Shown: positions 1 through 9,446 of the stretch, one piece after another
Layout: every line of letters starts with the position of its first letter
Numbering within the stretch: position 1 is the first letter of the stretch
Source of the DNA: Chloroflexota bacterium
GTDB lineage: Bacteria; Chloroflexota; UBA11872; VXNJ01
Length of the DNA stretch: 64,000 bases
Assembly (NCBI GenBank): GCA_009840625.1
Contig: VXNJ01000001.1
Span: 248,001-312,000, forward strand
Direction of reading: 5' to 3'
Notes under the pieces: model-generated
Told to the model about the DNA's origin: nothing
The model's database searches: none
Seen by the model: the letters and a program-made list of their open reading frames with translations, nothing else
Translations under genes and position numbers: made by a program

Positions 1-3000
1 TGCGGCGGGCGCCGAGCGTCCGACCCGATCGGCGCGAGAGTGCTCAAAGTAGCCGAGCAGGCGCTGGCGCCAGTCCGGGAAATCTTCAAAGTCCGGCCAG
101 GTGATCCCGAGCTGTCCGAGGCGCGCGCCGGGGCCCAGTCGGCGCCGCAAATCGGCCCGGTCGACGAATCTCTCGGGGTCCATCCGCATCACCAGGTCGG
201 CGCCGGTGGTGGCGATCGAATCGATCCCCAGTTCGGTGGCGTGGGCTCGCACCTTGGCCACGTATATGAGGTTGGCCACCGGATCGGGGAACTCGCCGAA
301 CCGGTCGCGCAGGCCCGCCGCCACCGCTTCGACCGCGCTCACCGTGTCAGCGCGCACCAGGCGCTGGTATTCGCGCAGCTTGGCCGCGTACGTCCCGGCG
401 TATTCGTCGGGGATGTAGGCGCTCAGCGGCAAATCGACCGGGGTGAGCGGGCGTCGCTGCTGGCCGTCGGCGGGGCCTGATCCCTTGGCCTCGCGGACCG
501 CGTCGCGGACCATCTGCAGATACATGTAAAGGCCAACCGAATTGGCGAATCCGGACTGGTTGGCGCCCAGCATGTCGCCGGCGCCGCGGATCTGCAGATC
601 CCGCATCGCCAGGCGCAGGCCGGCGCCGAGATCGTTGGCCTCCAGCACGGCCTGCAGGCGTTTTTGCGCCGCTTCGGTCAGGCGGTCCTCGCGCGAGTAG
701 AGGAAATACGCGTAGGCCTGGGTTGCCGACCTTCCCACCCGGCCGCGCAGCTGGTAGAGCTGGGCCAGCCCAAACATCCAGCATTCGTCTACGACCAGGG
801 TGTTGACGTTCGGCAGGTCGACCCCGTTTTCGATGATCGCGGTGCAGACCAGGACGTCGTGCTGGCCGCCCGCGAATTCGACCATCACCGACTCCAGCGC
901 GCTCGACGGCATCTGGCCGTGGGCTACCGCCACCTTGGCGCCCGGACAGATCCTGGAGATCTTGGCGGCCGCGCCGTAGATCGAATTGACCCGGTTGTGG
1001 ACGACGAACACCTGGCCGCCGCGGGCCAGTTCGGAATCGATCGCCTCGCGGACGACGCCCTCGTCGTAGGCGGTCACGTACGACTTGACCGGTCGGCGGT
1101 CGTGCGGGGGAGATTCGATCACCGAAATGTCGCGCACCTCGGTCAGCGCCATGTGCAGGGTCCGCGGGATAGGGGTGGCGGTGAGGGTCAGGACGTCCAC
1201 CTCGGCCCGCAGTTTCTTGAGGCGTTCCTTCTGGGCCACGCCGAACCGCTGCTCCTCGTCTACAACCACCAGACCCAGGTCGGCGAAATTGATGTCGCGC
1301 GAGAGCAATCGGTGGGTGCCGATGACGATGTCTACGGCGCCGGTTTCCAGATCCGCGACGATCTTTTTTTGGCGCCCGGGCGACTGGAAGCGCGAGAGCA
1401 GCGCCACCCGCAGCGGAAAGGAACCGAGCCGGCGCCGAAAGGTGTCGTGGTGCTGCTGCGCCAGAATCGTGGTCGGCACCAGGATGGCGACCTGCTTACC
1501 CTCCTGGGCGGCCTTGAACGCGGCCCGCACCGCGACCTCGGTCTTTCCGAATCCGACGTCGCCGCAGATAAGGCGGTCCATCGGCCGGTCGGATTCCATG
1601 TCGGCCTTCACCTGCTCAATGGCGGTGAGCTGGTCGGGGGTTTCAACGAACGGAAATGCCTGCTCCATGGAAAGCTGCCAGTCCGAGTCCGGTCCGAACG
1701 AGTGACCCGGACCGCTCTCGCGGGTGGCGTAGATCTCGAGCAGCTCGGCCGCAATCTCGCGCGCCGCCCCGGACGCCTTTCGCTTGGCGCGGGTCCAGTC
1801 CTTGGTGCCCAACCGGGAAAGCCTGGGAGTGGCTTCGCCGGCGCCGACGAACCGCTGCACCCGACCCAGCTGATCGACCGGGACGTAGAGCTTGCCGTCG
1901 CGGGCGTATTCGATCTGCAGATACTCGCGGTCGCCGGCCGCATTGGCCAGCCGCACCACGCCGCGGTAACGCCCGATTCCGTGCTCGACGTGAACGACGT
2001 AGTCCCCTTCGGACAGATCAAGCAGGAATTCCTCGTCGACGGCCGGTTTGGCGGCCGGCGCGGCGCGGCGGCGCATCCGTCCGAAAATCTCGGCGTCGGT
2101 GAGCAGCTGTAAGCCCAGGTCTCGGTGCCGCCAGCCCCGCATCAGCGAGGCCCGAACGACCACCACGTCACCCGGCCCGAGCCGGCCGCCGGCCTCGGCC
2201 AGCGGCGTGGCCCAGACTCCGTGCTCGGTCAGCAGATCGACCAGCCGGTCCCCCTGGTAGCTGGCCAGGATCGTCGCCAGCCCGCTCTCGGCCAGTTCGT
2301 TGGCCATGTGCAGCAGGCGCCCGCCGTACGATTCGGGCGAGGAAAAAGCCTCGGTGGCGTAAACCTCGTCGGCACCGGGCCCCGAACCGCTCTGCAGCAG
2401 CCTGAGATGGGCGGACTCGAGCGCCCCGATAAGCGGCGCCGGGTCGTTTAGCGGTGTTCCGATTCCGCGCGGCAACTGGCGGTCCTTGAGCAGTTGAGCG
2501 CGCAGGCGCTCCTCGGCGCCGGACTGTTCGCGCAGCGCCCAGGCTATCGCGTCGGGATCTTCGACCACCAGGCGCGCGGCGCCGGCGAAGTCAAGCAGGC
2601 TGGAGGATTCGCCCTGGCCGGAGGCCAAGAGAAAAGGCGCAGCGTCGAAGTACGACCCCTCGGCCAGCAGGGCCAGCTGGCGATACAGTCGGTCCTGGTC
2701 GGCGCGTCTGAGACCATCGATGTCGAGCTTGCCCAGATCCGCCGCCACCTGCGGGCCGCGCCAGACCGGATGCTCGGTCGCGGACGCGACCTCCCAGGTC
2801 TCCAGAGGGGCGCCGGAGCGCTGGTCGGCGACCTCGAAATAACGCAGCGATTCGATCTCGTCATCGAAGAAATCGACCCGGATGGGATGCGCCGAATCGG
2901 CTGGAAAGAAGTCCAGCAGACCGCCCCGCTGGACGAATTCGCCCGGCTCCTCCACCAGCGGCGAACGTCGAAAACCCAGGTCAAGCAGACGCGTGGCCAG

Positions 3001-3474
3001 CCGCGCCGGGGGCAGCACCATGCCGGGTTCCAGGGCCAGCAGACGTTCCGCGAACTCGCGGGCCGGGCAGAGCTTGGGCAAAAGCGCCCGGGCCGAGGCA
3101 ACGATCAGGAATCCCCGATCAACCGGGGCCGACGCGGCCAGCGTCAGGCGCTTTAGCACCCGGCTGCGGGCGGCCAGGATCCCATGGTCGGTGCTCACCT
3201 GAGCATGCATCAGGTGGTCGGGCGCGGGGAACGGCAGTACCTCCAGTCCGCCCGCCCAAAGTTCGAATTCGCGCAGGAGCTCCTCGGCGCGGTTTTCGTC
3301 GGCGACCACCAGAAGGTGCGGGCGGGCGCTGCGTACAACGACCTCGGCCAGCAGAATCGCGTGGGTGGCCGGCATGGCCACGACCGTGGACGGGTCGTCG
3401 GCGGCGGCCCGTTCGACGGCGGCCGCAATTTCGGCGGTCTCGGTCAACCGGGCCGCGATCCGATCGGGTCTCAA
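1..3474 (-). CDS. mfd: Transcription-repair coupling factor Mfd (3' end runs off the window)
   Basis: Mfd is an ATP-driven DNA translocase that removes RNA polymerase stalled at lesions and recruits UvrA. About 1158 codons are present and no stop is reached by position 1, so at most a short C-terminal tail is missing (family length about 1150). A UvrB-like N-terminal module contains VEEPGEFVQRGGLLDFF near residue 190. The Walker A stretch GDVGFGKT is at residues 638-645 and the DEEQ box VDEEQRFG is near 738. I chose the TTG at 3472-3474 because it overlaps the pth stop (ATTGA) and the following frame is family-like throughout. Last gene of an overlapping minus-strand run. The long frames on the opposite strand are shadows. 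Confidence 0.95.
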   Translation of the reverse strand, partial: MRPDRIAARLTETAEIAAAVERAAADDPSTVVAMPATHAILLAEVVVRSARPHLLVVADENRAEELLREFELWAGGLEVLPFPAPDHLMHAQVSTDHGILAARSRVLKRLTLAASAPVDRGFLIVASARALLPKLCPAREFAERLLALEPGMVLPPARLATRLLDLGFRRSPLVEEPGEFVQRGGLLDFFPADSAHPIRVDFFDDEIESLRYFEVADQRSGAPLETWEVASATEHPVWRGPQVAADLGKLDIDGLRRADQDRLYRQLALLAEGSYFDAAPFLLASGQGESSSLLDFAGAARLVVEDPDAIAWALREQSGAEERLRAQLLKDRQLPRGIGTPLNDPAPLIGALESAHLRLLQSGSGPGADEVYATEAFSSPESYGGRLLHMANELAESGLATILASYQGDRLVDLLTEHGVWATPLAEAGGRLGPGDVVVVRASLMRGWRHRDLGLQLLTDAEIFGRMRRRAAPAAKPAVDEEFLLDLSEGDYVVHVEHGIGRYRGVVRLANAAGDREYLQIEYARDGKLYVPVDQLGRVQRFVGAGEATPRLSRLGTKDWTRAKRKASGAAREIAAELLEIYATRESGPGHSFGPDSDWQLSMEQAFPFVETPDQLTAIEQVKADMESDRPMDRLICGDVGFGKTEVAVRAAFKAAQEGKQVAILVPTTILAQQHHDTFRRRLGSFPLRVALLSRFQSPGRQKKIVADLETGAVDIVIGTHRLLSRDINFADLGLVVVDEEQRFGVAQKERLKKLRAEVDVLTLTATPIPRTLHMALTEVRDISVIESPPHDRRPVKSYVTAYDEGVVREAIDSELARGGQVFVVHNRVNSIYGAAAKISRICPGAKVAVAHGQMPSSALESVMVEFAGGQHDVLVCTAIIENGVDLPNVNTLVVDECWMFGLAQLYQLRGRVGRSATQAYAYFLYSREDRLTEAAQKRLQAVLEANDLGAGLRLAMRDLQIRGAGDMLGANQSGFANSVGLYMYLQMVRDAVREAKGSGPADGQQRRPLTPVDLPLSAYIPDEYAGTYAAKLREYQRLVRADTVSAVEAVAAGLRDRFGEFPDPVANLIYVAKVRAHATELGIDSIATTGADLVMRMDPERFVDRADLRRRLGPGARLGQLGITWPDFEDFPDWRQRLLGYFEHSRADRVGRSAPAA

Positions 3475-4088
3475 TGCGGGTCGGCCCAGTTGCGGTTGAA
3501 CCGGTTCATCAACTGCTCGGGCGTTGCAATCCCCGCTTCGGAGAGCCCCGCCTGAGCGGCGGCGACCATCCGCTCGACCGCCGGTTTCTGGGCCCGCGTA
3601 AACCCCTGCAGCACGTACTCGGCCGGATCCAGGCCCGGCGGCGGACGTCCGATCCCGAGCTTGAAGCGCAGGAACTGGTCGGTTCCCAGCGCGGCGATGA
3701 TAGACCTGATCCCGCGGTGACCGCCGGCCGAGCCGCCAAAGCGGACGCGCAGGCTGGCAAAACCCAGATCCATATCGTCATGGATCACGACCAAGCGGTC
3801 CGTCGCCAGGCCCAGGCCTCCGAGCGCCGCGCGCACCGAATTGCCGGACGCGTTCATGAAAGTGTGTGGAAACAGCAGTCCGACGGGATCGCCGCCGATC
3901 TCGCGCACCGCAAGGCGACCGCGATAGCGCCGCCGGGGACCCGGGCCGGGGTTGTCGGCAAGCATTTTGCGGCCCACGCGCCAACCGATGTTGTGCCGCG
4001 CGCCGGCGTGTTCGCGCCCGGGATTGCCCAGAAAAACCAGCAGCCTTTCCGGCTCCGGTCCGGGCCGGAAGAGATCAACCAGACCCAT
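3471..4088 (-). CDS. pth: Peptidyl-tRNA hydrolase
   Basis: Releases peptidyl groups from prematurely dropped-off tRNAs in the cytoplasm. The protein has 205 aa, the normal family length. Visible landmarks are LGNPG at 20-24, catalytic His32 in ARHNIGW, FMNASG at 77-82, and HDDMDL with Asp105. One oddity is that the family's GGHNG segment reads GGHRG near residue 123, so the Asn that contacts tRNA in the E. coli enzyme is Arg here. The ATG at 4088 overlaps the rsmA stop by 14 nt, and the stop overlaps the mfd start, so translation is probably coupled. Confidence 0.95.
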   Translation of the reverse strand: MGLVDLFRPGPEPERLLVFLGNPGREHAGARHNIGWRVGRKMLADNPGPGPRRRYRGRLAVREIGGDPVGLLFPHTFMNASGNSVRAALGGLGLATDRLVVIHDDMDLGFASLRVRFGGSAGGHRGIRSIIAALGTDQFLRFKLGIGRPPPGLDPAEYVLQGFTRAQKPAVERMVAAAQAGLSEAGIATPEQLMNRFNRNWADPH

Positions 4089-4929
4089 CGGCGCCTGCGA
4101 CCTCCTCCCGGAAGGCGTCGGAAAGGGCCAACCAGGCCGGCAGATCGAGGTTGGCGGGCCGATCGTCGGGGTCGATACCGGCCGCCGTCAGGAGATTTAC
4201 GGCCGCGTCGCGCTCCAGGCGCAGTCCGGCCGCGATTGAATTCACGAGTTTCTTGCGACGCTGGGCGAAAGCGTGCCGGGAGAGCCAAATCGCGCTGGCC
4301 ACCTGCGGGTCCTTGCGATCCCGCCCGGTGGTCTCAACGCTGATCACCGCCGAAGTGACCTTGGGCCGGGGCCAGAAAGCCGACGGCGGCACTAGGAATT
4401 CGATCCGGGCGTCCCCGAACGGACGCGTCATCACCGTCAGCGCCGACCAGTCCCCGGGGTCGGCGCAGATGCGCTCGGCCACCTCGCGCTGCAGCATGAC
4501 GGTAAGCCGCTTGGGGCGGTTGCGGCTGTGGAGCAGGTCGACCAGCAGCGGAGTGCCTACCGAATAAGGGAGGTTGGCCACCACCTGGTAAGGCCGGTCG
4601 GGAAAAATCTGTTCGAGATCGAGGGCGCGGGCGTCGCGCCGCAGAACCGCCACGTTCGGGTATCCGCGCAGCCGGCGGCGCAGCGCTATCGCCAGTTCGG
4701 CATCCACTTCCACGGCGACGACCTGCCCGGCCATCCCGGCCAGCGGGCGGGTCAGGACGCCGGTGCCGGCGCCGATCTCCAGGACCGCCGAATCCGGCTC
4801 GATCCGGGCCGCGGCGATGATTTGCTCTGCAACCCCGGCATCGACCAGGAGGTTCTGCCCGCGCGAGCGCCGCGGGCGGAACCCGCGCGGCGCGCCGCTG
4901 CGCCGCCGCCTAGCCGAGCTCAAGTTCAT
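4075..4929 (-). CDS. rsmA: 16S rRNA (adenine1518/1519-N6) dimethyltransferase
   Basis: Dimethylates two adjacent adenines in the helix-45 loop of 16S rRNA, a late step in 30S assembly (KsgA family). The SAM-binding motif EIGAGTG is at 51-57 and the catalytic NLPYS motif at 119-123. I chose the ATG at 4929 (284 aa). The frame is open further upstream, but there it only overlaps rdgB and looks unlike the family. The chosen start overlaps the rdgB stop by 20 nt. The N-terminus is a basic Arg-rich tail of about 24 residues before the RGQNLLVD segment. Confidence 0.95.
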   Translation of the reverse strand: MNLSSARRRRSGAPRGFRPRRSRGQNLLVDAGVAEQIIAAARIEPDSAVLEIGAGTGVLTRPLAGMAGQVVAVEVDAELAIALRRRLRGYPNVAVLRRDARALDLEQIFPDRPYQVVANLPYSVGTPLLVDLLHSRNRPKRLTVMLQREVAERICADPGDWSALTVMTRPFGDARIEFLVPPSAFWPRPKVTSAVISVETTGRDRKDPQVASAIWLSRHAFAQRRKKLVNSIAAGLRLERDAAVNLLTAAGIDPDDRPANLDLPAWLALSDAFREEVAGADGSG

Positions 4930-5509
4930 CCAGCGCGGCAAGAACTGCGGCACGTCGATGCGAAATGGAATTCTTGGCCGCGATGCCGAGCTGGGCCAGC
5001 GTGCATTCCCCGCCCGCGGGCATGAAAACCGGATCGTACCCGAATCCGCTCTCGCCGCGGGGGGCCGCCAGGATCGTGCCCCGCAGGGTGCCTTCCCCGA
5101 CAGCGAGGACGGACCCGCGGCGGGCGATGGTGACCACGCTCCGGAATTGGGCCGACCGCAGCGGCGACGGCATCCCGTGCATGAGTGAGAGCAGCGCCTC
5201 GGTTCGGTCGGCATCGCTGCCCTTGGCCAGCCGCGCCGTGCGCACCCCCGGCGCGCCGTGCAGGGCGTCAACCTCGAGGCCGGAATCATCGGCCAGGACC
5301 GGCAATTCGGTTAGTTCGGAATAAGCCAGCGCCTTGCGCGCCGAGTTTTCGGCGAAAGTCTCGCCTTCCTCGGCTACCTCGATCCGGATGCCAATCTGGT
5401 CAGGGAGCAGGCTGCCCCAACCGCGACCGGCAAGGAGGTCTTCGATTTCGGCGGCCTTGCCGGGATTGGAGGTAGCCAGCAGCATCGTCCTAACCGCCGG
5501 GTCGCTCAT
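4910..5509 (-). CDS. rdgB: XTP/dITP diphosphatase (RdgB/HAM1 family)
   Basis: Hydrolyses non-canonical purine triphosphates (dITP, XTP) to monophosphates and so keeps deaminated purines out of DNA and RNA. The 199 aa match the family length. Motifs seen are SNPGK at 14-18, DDSGLEVDA at 74-82, GFGYDP at 155-160 and SHR at 183-185. The ATG follows directly after the upstream amidohydrolase stop (TGAATG). It sits with pth, rsmA and mfd in one overlapping run of nucleic-acid maintenance genes. Confidence 0.95.
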   Translation of the reverse strand: MSDPAVRTMLLATSNPGKAAEIEDLLAGRGWGSLLPDQIGIRIEVAEEGETFAENSARKALAYSELTELPVLADDSGLEVDALHGAPGVRTARLAKGSDADRTEALLSLMHGMPSPLRSAQFRSVVTIARRGSVLAVGEGTLRGTILAAPRGESGFGYDPVFMPAGGECTLAQLGIAAKNSISHRRAAVLAALDELELG

Positions 5510-6343
5510 TCAGATTCCCCAGCCGTCGGCGCTTCGGCCCAGAAAGTCTGCCTCCAGGCCGGGCTCCAGGCCGACCCGGCGCACCCGGCGCAGCATTCGG
5601 CGCTGGCTGGTCAGGGGATAGTCGGACCCGAAAAGGATCCGACCGGGCGCGATCCGGGCCATTAGGCCGTAAATTGAATCGTCGTATAGCAGGTGCGAGG
5701 CCGCGCAGTCGTAGCGCACCGACCCGGTCCGGGCCCGGATCTCCGGCATCGATTCGAAGATCCCGAACCCGGCTCCCCAGTGTGGCAGCTGCAACCGCAG
5801 CCCCTCCGGCATCCCCGCCAGGAAATCGGCGATCTGGCGCGGCCCGGTTGAGTCTTTGCCGGGGTAGGAGTGGCCGGCCGGTTCGGTCACGTGGATGCAC
5901 AGGATCAGGTCCCGGTCGACGCACGCCTGGGGCAGCGGCGACGAGCGGTGCAGGTTGGCCAGGTCGAATCCCTGACCGTCGGCGTAGAGCTCGCCCACGG
6001 CCGCCACCGGCGCCCCGCGCCAGTATTCGAGCTCGGCAATCGTCGCGTCGGCGTCGGCAACTGGGACCGTTATACCGGCGCGGATCCTGCCGCCGCTGCC
6101 GGCGGCGGTTTCGACCAGGTAATCGTTGCATCGCCGGTGCATCTTCAGGCCCCGCCAACCGAACCCGAAGCAGAGCGAGCGCTCGACCCCGGCGCGGTCC
6201 ATCTCCGAGAGCAGCGCATCGGCGTCGGCCATCCGCGCCCGCCCACCGTAAAGCGCGCCGAACCACGGCTCGCGCTCCGCCAGCGCGGCGCGGTCGGCGA
6301 TCACGGTCGGTGGAAAAATGTGGGTGTGGGCGTCGATGATCAG
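5510..6343 (-). CDS. Amidohydrolase (COG2159-like metal-dependent hydrolase), probable CTG start
   Basis: A TIM-barrel hydrolase of the amidohydrolase-2 superfamily; the substrate is unknown. The metal-binding motif IIDAHTHIFPP lies in frame upstream of the first conventional start, a GTG at 6304. The frame closes at a TAA near 6378 with no ATG, GTG or TTG between. A CTG at 6341-6343 sits exactly where the family's initiator Met is expected (MIIDAHTH) and has a GGACAGG eight bases before it. A late Asp in FGSDYP completes the metal site. Starting at 6304 would remove both His ligands (His6, His8). The product has 277 aa. First gene of the mfd run. Confidence 0.8.
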   Translation of the reverse strand: MIIDAHTHIFPPTVIADRAALAEREPWFGALYGGRARMADADALLSEMDRAGVERSLCFGFGWRGLKMHRRCNDYLVETAAGSGGRIRAGITVPVADADATIAELEYWRGAPVAAVGELYADGQGFDLANLHRSSPLPQACVDRDLILCIHVTEPAGHSYPGKDSTGPRQIADFLAGMPEGLRLQLPHWGAGFGIFESMPEIRARTGSVRYDCAASHLLYDDSIYGLMARIAPGRILFGSDYPLTSQRRMLRRVRRVGLEPGLEADFLGRSADGWGI

Positions 6344-6398
6344 GGGTCGGACCTGTCCGATGGGAGGGCCTGCTGGGCATTAACCACAAATTATGTAA

Positions 6399-7628
6399 GT
6401 GTCTTCGCCGCCGGTCGGGGAGAAGGCCTTCTTGACCTGGGATCCGCACCGGTTTGGCCGGCCCGACGTGTGCGCGTCCGGGTCGATCGGGGCCTACGTC
6501 CATTTCCCCTTCTGTCGCCGGCACTGCTGGTACTGCGACTTCAACGTGCATGTCGGCGGAGAGGGCGCGGTCGCCGATTACCTGGACGCCCTCGGGGTCG
6601 AGGTTTCCGCAGTCGCCGGATTCCTGGATCCAAGTCCCCGGATCGACACCATATACGTCGGTGGCGGCACCCCCAGCCATGCCGGGCCGGAACGTTTGGA
6701 ACGGATGCTTACAACGCTGCGGCGGAGCCTACGGTTGGCCCCGGGCGGCGAATTTACCGTCGAAGCGAACCCGGCCGATGCCAGCGCCGAGATTTATGCC
6801 GCAATGACCGAATCCGGGGTCACGCGCTTGAGCCTGGGAGTGCAGTCATTTGCCGACCGGAGCCTGAGCCTGCTCGACCGCGACCATACCGGCGAATCGG
6901 CCGGGCGGGCGGTCGAGCTGGCGGTCGCGGCCGGGTTCGGCTCGATTTCGATCGATCTGATTTACGGCACACCCGGGCAGTCGCTGGAGGATTGGCGGTC
7001 GGATTTGAAGCGGGCCGCTCGCCTGGGCGTCGGGCACGTCTCCTGTTACGCACTCACGCTCGATTCGCAACGCGCCCGAACCAGGGCTGTCGAACTTGGC
7101 CGGGTCCCTGATGGCGACGGGATGTTCCCTTACTACCAGGCCGCGCTCGGAATCCTGGGGTCGGCCGGTTTCGAACACTACGAGACCTCCAACTGGGGCC
7201 GAACCGGCCACCGTTGCCGTCACAACGGCGCAGTTTGGGCGGGCGGCCGCTACTTGCCCCTGGGTTGCGGCGCGCACGGATTCCTGGGCAATCGGCGCTA
7301 CCACCTTGTGCGCCGCCCGGATCGCTACGCCGACCGGGTCAGGTCCGGCGACTCCCTATTGGCCGGGTCGGAGCAACTTGAGGCCGGCGACCTGCTGCGG
7401 GAGGCGGTCGCGTTGCCCCTGCGAACCGCGGCCGGAATCGATCTTGCCGGGCTGAACGACCGTTTCGGATACGACTTGCTCGAGGAGCACGGACCGTTGA
7501 TCGGGCAATTGGCCCACGAAAACTTGCTGGTCAGGGACGGGGTGCGGCTGCATCCATCAGATCGCGGTATGTTCCTGGCCGACGCGCTCGGCGCGGCGCT
7601 CCTGCCCGGAATCGGCTCCGGAGGGTGA
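6399..7628 (+). CDS. hemW: Radical SAM HemW-like protein (annotated as coproporphyrinogen III oxidase)
   Basis: Radical SAM protein of the HemW/HemN family. HemW members are thought to be heme chaperones rather than true coproporphyrinogen oxidases, so the annotation as oxidase should be treated with care. The [4Fe-4S] motif CRRHCWYC gives Cys39, Cys43 and Cys46, preceded by GAYVHFPF. YVGGGTPS and LSLGVQSF follow in the usual order. The protein has 409 aa and a GTG start at 6399. The stop overlaps the next gene by 4 nt. It diverges from the amidohydrolase across a 55 bp gap. Confidence 0.9.
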   Translation: MSSPPVGEKAFLTWDPHRFGRPDVCASGSIGAYVHFPFCRRHCWYCDFNVHVGGEGAVADYLDALGVEVSAVAGFLDPSPRIDTIYVGGGTPSHAGPERLERMLTTLRRSLRLAPGGEFTVEANPADASAEIYAAMTESGVTRLSLGVQSFADRSLSLLDRDHTGESAGRAVELAVAAGFGSISIDLIYGTPGQSLEDWRSDLKRAARLGVGHVSCYALTLDSQRARTRAVELGRVPDGDGMFPYYQAALGILGSAGFEHYETSNWGRTGHRCRHNGAVWAGGRYLPLGCGAHGFLGNRRYHLVRRPDRYADRVRSGDSLLAGSEQLEAGDLLREAVALPLRTAAGIDLAGLNDRFGYDLLEEHGPLIGQLAHENLLVRDGVRLHPSDRGMFLADALGAALLPGIGSGG

Positions 7629-8185
7629 GAGTATTCGTCGCCGTCACCCCCGACCCGGGAACCCGCCGCCGGTTGGCGGCCGTGCTGGAAGGGCTGGACG
7701 ACCGAGGGTTGCTGCGCCGGGTTCCGGCCCAGAACCTGCATCTGACGCTGGCCTTTCTGGGCGAAATCAGCCCGACCCGGGCCGATTCCGCGGCCTGCGC
7801 GGTCAGCCGCATCGGGCCCGGCATCGCCCCGTTCCGGCTGGATATTTCGGGAGCCCTATCGGTGTTTGGGTCCCGGAGGAGCATCCTCGCCGCCGCGGTC
7901 GGCGGGGACCTTGAACGGTTGGAACGGCTCCGGGATCGGCTGCAAACGGCATTGGCGGAGGAGGGATTGCCCACCGGCGAGCGGAGCTTCCGGCCGCACC
8001 TGACCCTTGCCCGGATCCGTCCGCGGGCATCCGGCCGGGAACGGACCGCGCTCCGGCGGGAGGTCGCCTCGCTCCTGGCGCCGGTGCGGTTCAGTTTTCG
8101 GATTGAAGACCTGGGACTCTACCGGAGCCGGATTGGAACCTCCGGCGCCAGCTACCAGCTGCTGGAGCGCGCCGAACTCGGTTGA
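7625..8185 (+). CDS. thpR: RNA 2',3'-cyclic phosphodiesterase (ThpR/LigT)
   Basis: 2H phosphoesterase that opens 2',3'-cyclic phosphates on RNA ends. The two defining HxTx motifs are present as HLTL at 39-42 and HLTL at 125-128, the second in RPHLTLAR. The 186 aa match the family. The GTG start overlaps the hemW stop (GTGA), so the two are co-transcribed and probably coupled. Confidence 0.93.
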   Translation: MRVFVAVTPDPGTRRRLAAVLEGLDDRGLLRRVPAQNLHLTLAFLGEISPTRADSAACAVSRIGPGIAPFRLDISGALSVFGSRRSILAAAVGGDLERLERLRDRLQTALAEEGLPTGERSFRPHLTLARIRPRASGRERTALRREVASLLAPVRFSFRIEDLGLYRSRIGTSGASYQLLERAELG

Positions 8186-8264
8186 ACCGCGCCCCGATTC
8201 GCACCGGCCTCACCGGCGATCGTCCGCGCCGACCGCGAGGTCGGGTTCCGTGCGGGCGGGCGAC

Positions 8265-9446
8265 TCAGCCCGGGCATTCCTCCCGCTCGGCGCGGAACCT
8301 GGGCATCACTTCCTCGCCGAACCGCCGCAACTGCTCCAAAACGACCGATTCGGGGGTTCCGATCACCGATCCGACGTTGACCTGTTCAAGACCCGGATAG
8401 CGCTCCTGGACTGCCGTCAACCTGGCGGCAATCGAATCCGGCGGTCCACACAACCAGGCGCTGGCCAGGATCTGGTCTACTACTTCGGACAGTCCGGATT
8501 CTTCGGTCCCCGATCCGCTGGCCAGCGCGGCCAGCTGGTATTTCGGCAGGTCGATCAAACCCGCCGGCGCGAAGACCTTCAGGTATTCCTCCACGAACGG
8601 GCGAACCTCTGCCTCCGCTCTTTCTTCGGTGTCGGCCAGATGGGTGTAGAAATTCACGACCAAATCCCCGCCCGGCTCGGTCTTCCTCCCGGCCCGGGCC
8701 AGCGAGAGTCTCCACGTCTGGATCAACTCCTCGGCGGCTCCTTCGGCCACCGCCGCACCCCCGCCGATCATGGCTTTGATTCCATTGCGGGCCATAAAGT
8801 CGATCCCGCGCTGGCTGGCGCTGACGATCGGTTGGTAACACTCGACCGGAAGGTGCCGCGGCCGCGGCACCAGGGTGATTTCCTCCAGCCGGTATCCGCG
8901 GTAGGGCACCCGGGGAGGGACCTGGTAGTTCTTGCCGTGGTGCGAGAACGATGGCTGGTTGAAAGCCTTGAATATGATTTCGACCTGTTCCTCGAACAGT
9001 TCGCGGTTCGCGTCCTGGTCGATTAGCGGCGCGCCGAACGTCTCGACTTCGCGGGTGTGGTATCCCCGGCCGACCCCGAAGATGATCCGTCCGTTGGTGA
9101 GGATGTCGGCGGTCGCGTAGTCCTCGGCCAGGCGCAGCGGGTGCCAGTTGGGCGTGACATTGAAGGCGCATCCGAATTTGATCCGCTCGGTCAGGTGCGA
9201 CAGGTGAACCCCCAGCAGCAGGGGGTTGGGTATGCACTCGTGACCTTCGTGTTGAAAGTGGTGCTCGCCCAGCCAGAGGGCGTCGTAACCCAGACGTTGC
9301 ATCAGCACGGCGATCGATTCGGCCTTGGCAAATACGCCGGCCAGTTGCGCCGAGGAGAGTCGTCGCTGATCGACCGGGGTGCCCGCGAATCCGATGTCGG
9401 CGAGGTCGACGTGCCCTATGTAGAGCGACCCGAATTTGCTGATCAT
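8265..9446 (-). CDS. LLM-class flavin-dependent oxidoreductase
   Basis: Bacterial luciferase-like TIM-barrel monooxygenase or dehydrogenase using FMN or F420; the substrate cannot be read from sequence. Typical segments are YDALWLGEHHF near 55, NPLLLGVHLSHLTERI near 75, and GRIIFGVGRGYH near 115. The protein has 393 aa with an ATG at 9446 that overlaps the preceding GNAT stop by 4 nt. Such enzymes are strongly expanded in some SAR202 Chloroflexota, which fits the host guess. Last gene of the valS-hyuB-GNAT-LLM run. Confidence 0.88.
   Translation of the reverse strand: MISKFGSLYIGHVDLADIGFAGTPVDQRRLSSAQLAGVFAKAESIAVLMQRLGYDALWLGEHHFQHEGHECIPNPLLLGVHLSHLTERIKFGCAFNVTPNWHPLRLAEDYATADILTNGRIIFGVGRGYHTREVETFGAPLIDQDANRELFEEQVEIIFKAFNQPSFSHHGKNYQVPPRVPYRGYRLEEITLVPRPRHLPVECYQPIVSASQRGIDFMARNGIKAMIGGGAAVAEGAAEELIQTWRLSLARAGRKTEPGGDLVVNFYTHLADTEERAEAEVRPFVEEYLKVFAPAGLIDLPKYQLAALASGSGTEESGLSEVVDQILASAWLCGPPDSIAARLTAVQERYPGLEQVNVGSVIGTPESVVLEQLRRFGEEVMPRFRAEREECPG

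Noticed and set aside
664-2112. Long open frame on the plus strand, 482 codons
   Set aside because: Antisense to mfd, whose motifs are unmistakable. Long antisense frames are common at this GC content.
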